Shown: positions 29,908 to 29,917 of the stretch, piece after piece | How the letters are laid out: the number at the start of each line of letters is the position of its first letter | Position numbering within the stretch: the stretch's first letter is position 1 | Origin: an uncultured Prevotella sp. | GTDB taxonomy: Bacteria; Bacteroidota; Bacteroidia; Bacteroidales; Bacteroidaceae | Assembly: GCA_900557255.1 (NCBI GenBank) | Contig: USSA01000022.1 | Location: 1-29,917, forward strand | Length of the DNA: 29,917 bases | Direction: 5' to 3' | The notes under the pieces: model-generated | Databases searched by the model: none | What the model was told of the DNA's origin: nothing | What the model saw: only the letters and a program-made list of their open reading frames with translations | Program-made: the position numbers and the translations under genes

Positions 29908-29917
29908 GATTGAAACA

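Overview
The window looks like a chromosomal segment of a Bacteroidota bacterium, most likely Prevotellaceae (Prevotella/Segatella type). The reasons are the repeated TAnnTTTG promoter -7 boxes upstream of genes (for example 6128, 7344, 9118, 14027, 23587, 25373), a TonB-dependent receptor with an N-terminal carboxypeptidase-regulatory-like domain, a PafA-type alkaline phosphatase, and the general scarcity of Shine-Dalgarno sites. Assignment below family level is inference.

Left part (about 1-6050): a visibly AT-rich, one-direction gene cluster. After a possible gene tail and a strongly structured, terminator-like RNA region (139-297) come a HEPN-like protein, a small protein of unknown function, a secreted protein, a 165-residue cysteine-repeat peptide, a radical SAM/SPASM enzyme, a second SPASM-only maturase, a small CXXX-system accessory protein, TatA, TatC and a small zinc-knuckle lipoprotein. 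The peptide has a textbook twin-arginine signal (SRRAFFK) and 29 cysteines in near-perfect CXXX register. The layout reads as a complete RiPP pathway: the peptide is made, its many cysteines are modified in the cytoplasm by the radical SAM/SPASM pair, and the folded product is exported by a Tat translocase encoded in the same operon. This is the most interesting system in the window.

Middle part (6168-17993): ordinary chromosomal genes of higher GC. They are a GH25 lysozyme, an AAA/PD-(D/E)XK protein, aspartate-semialdehyde dehydrogenase, a MoxR/RavA-like ATPase and its VWA partner with a C_GCAxxG_C_C protein between them, an L-fucose/arabinose isomerase-family enzyme, a TerC membrane protein, an NlpE-like lipoprotein and a 97-residue conserved-looking protein. 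The RavA-like protein carries a repeat-derived TDFTDSTD-type insert. Several clear hairpin terminators separate these units.

Right part (18053-29907): on the minus strand a TonB-dependent receptor, a glycerophosphodiester phosphodiesterase and a type-B carboxylesterase. On the plus strand there is a PafA-like alkaline phosphatase, then an operon of a GT28-like glycosyltransferase, an alkaline-phosphatase-superfamily hydrolase, a GT4 glycosyltransferase and a flippase-like membrane protein. That operon probably makes or remodels a glycolipid or other envelope glycoconjugate. No tRNA, rRNA, CRISPR array or intact insertion sequence was recognised.
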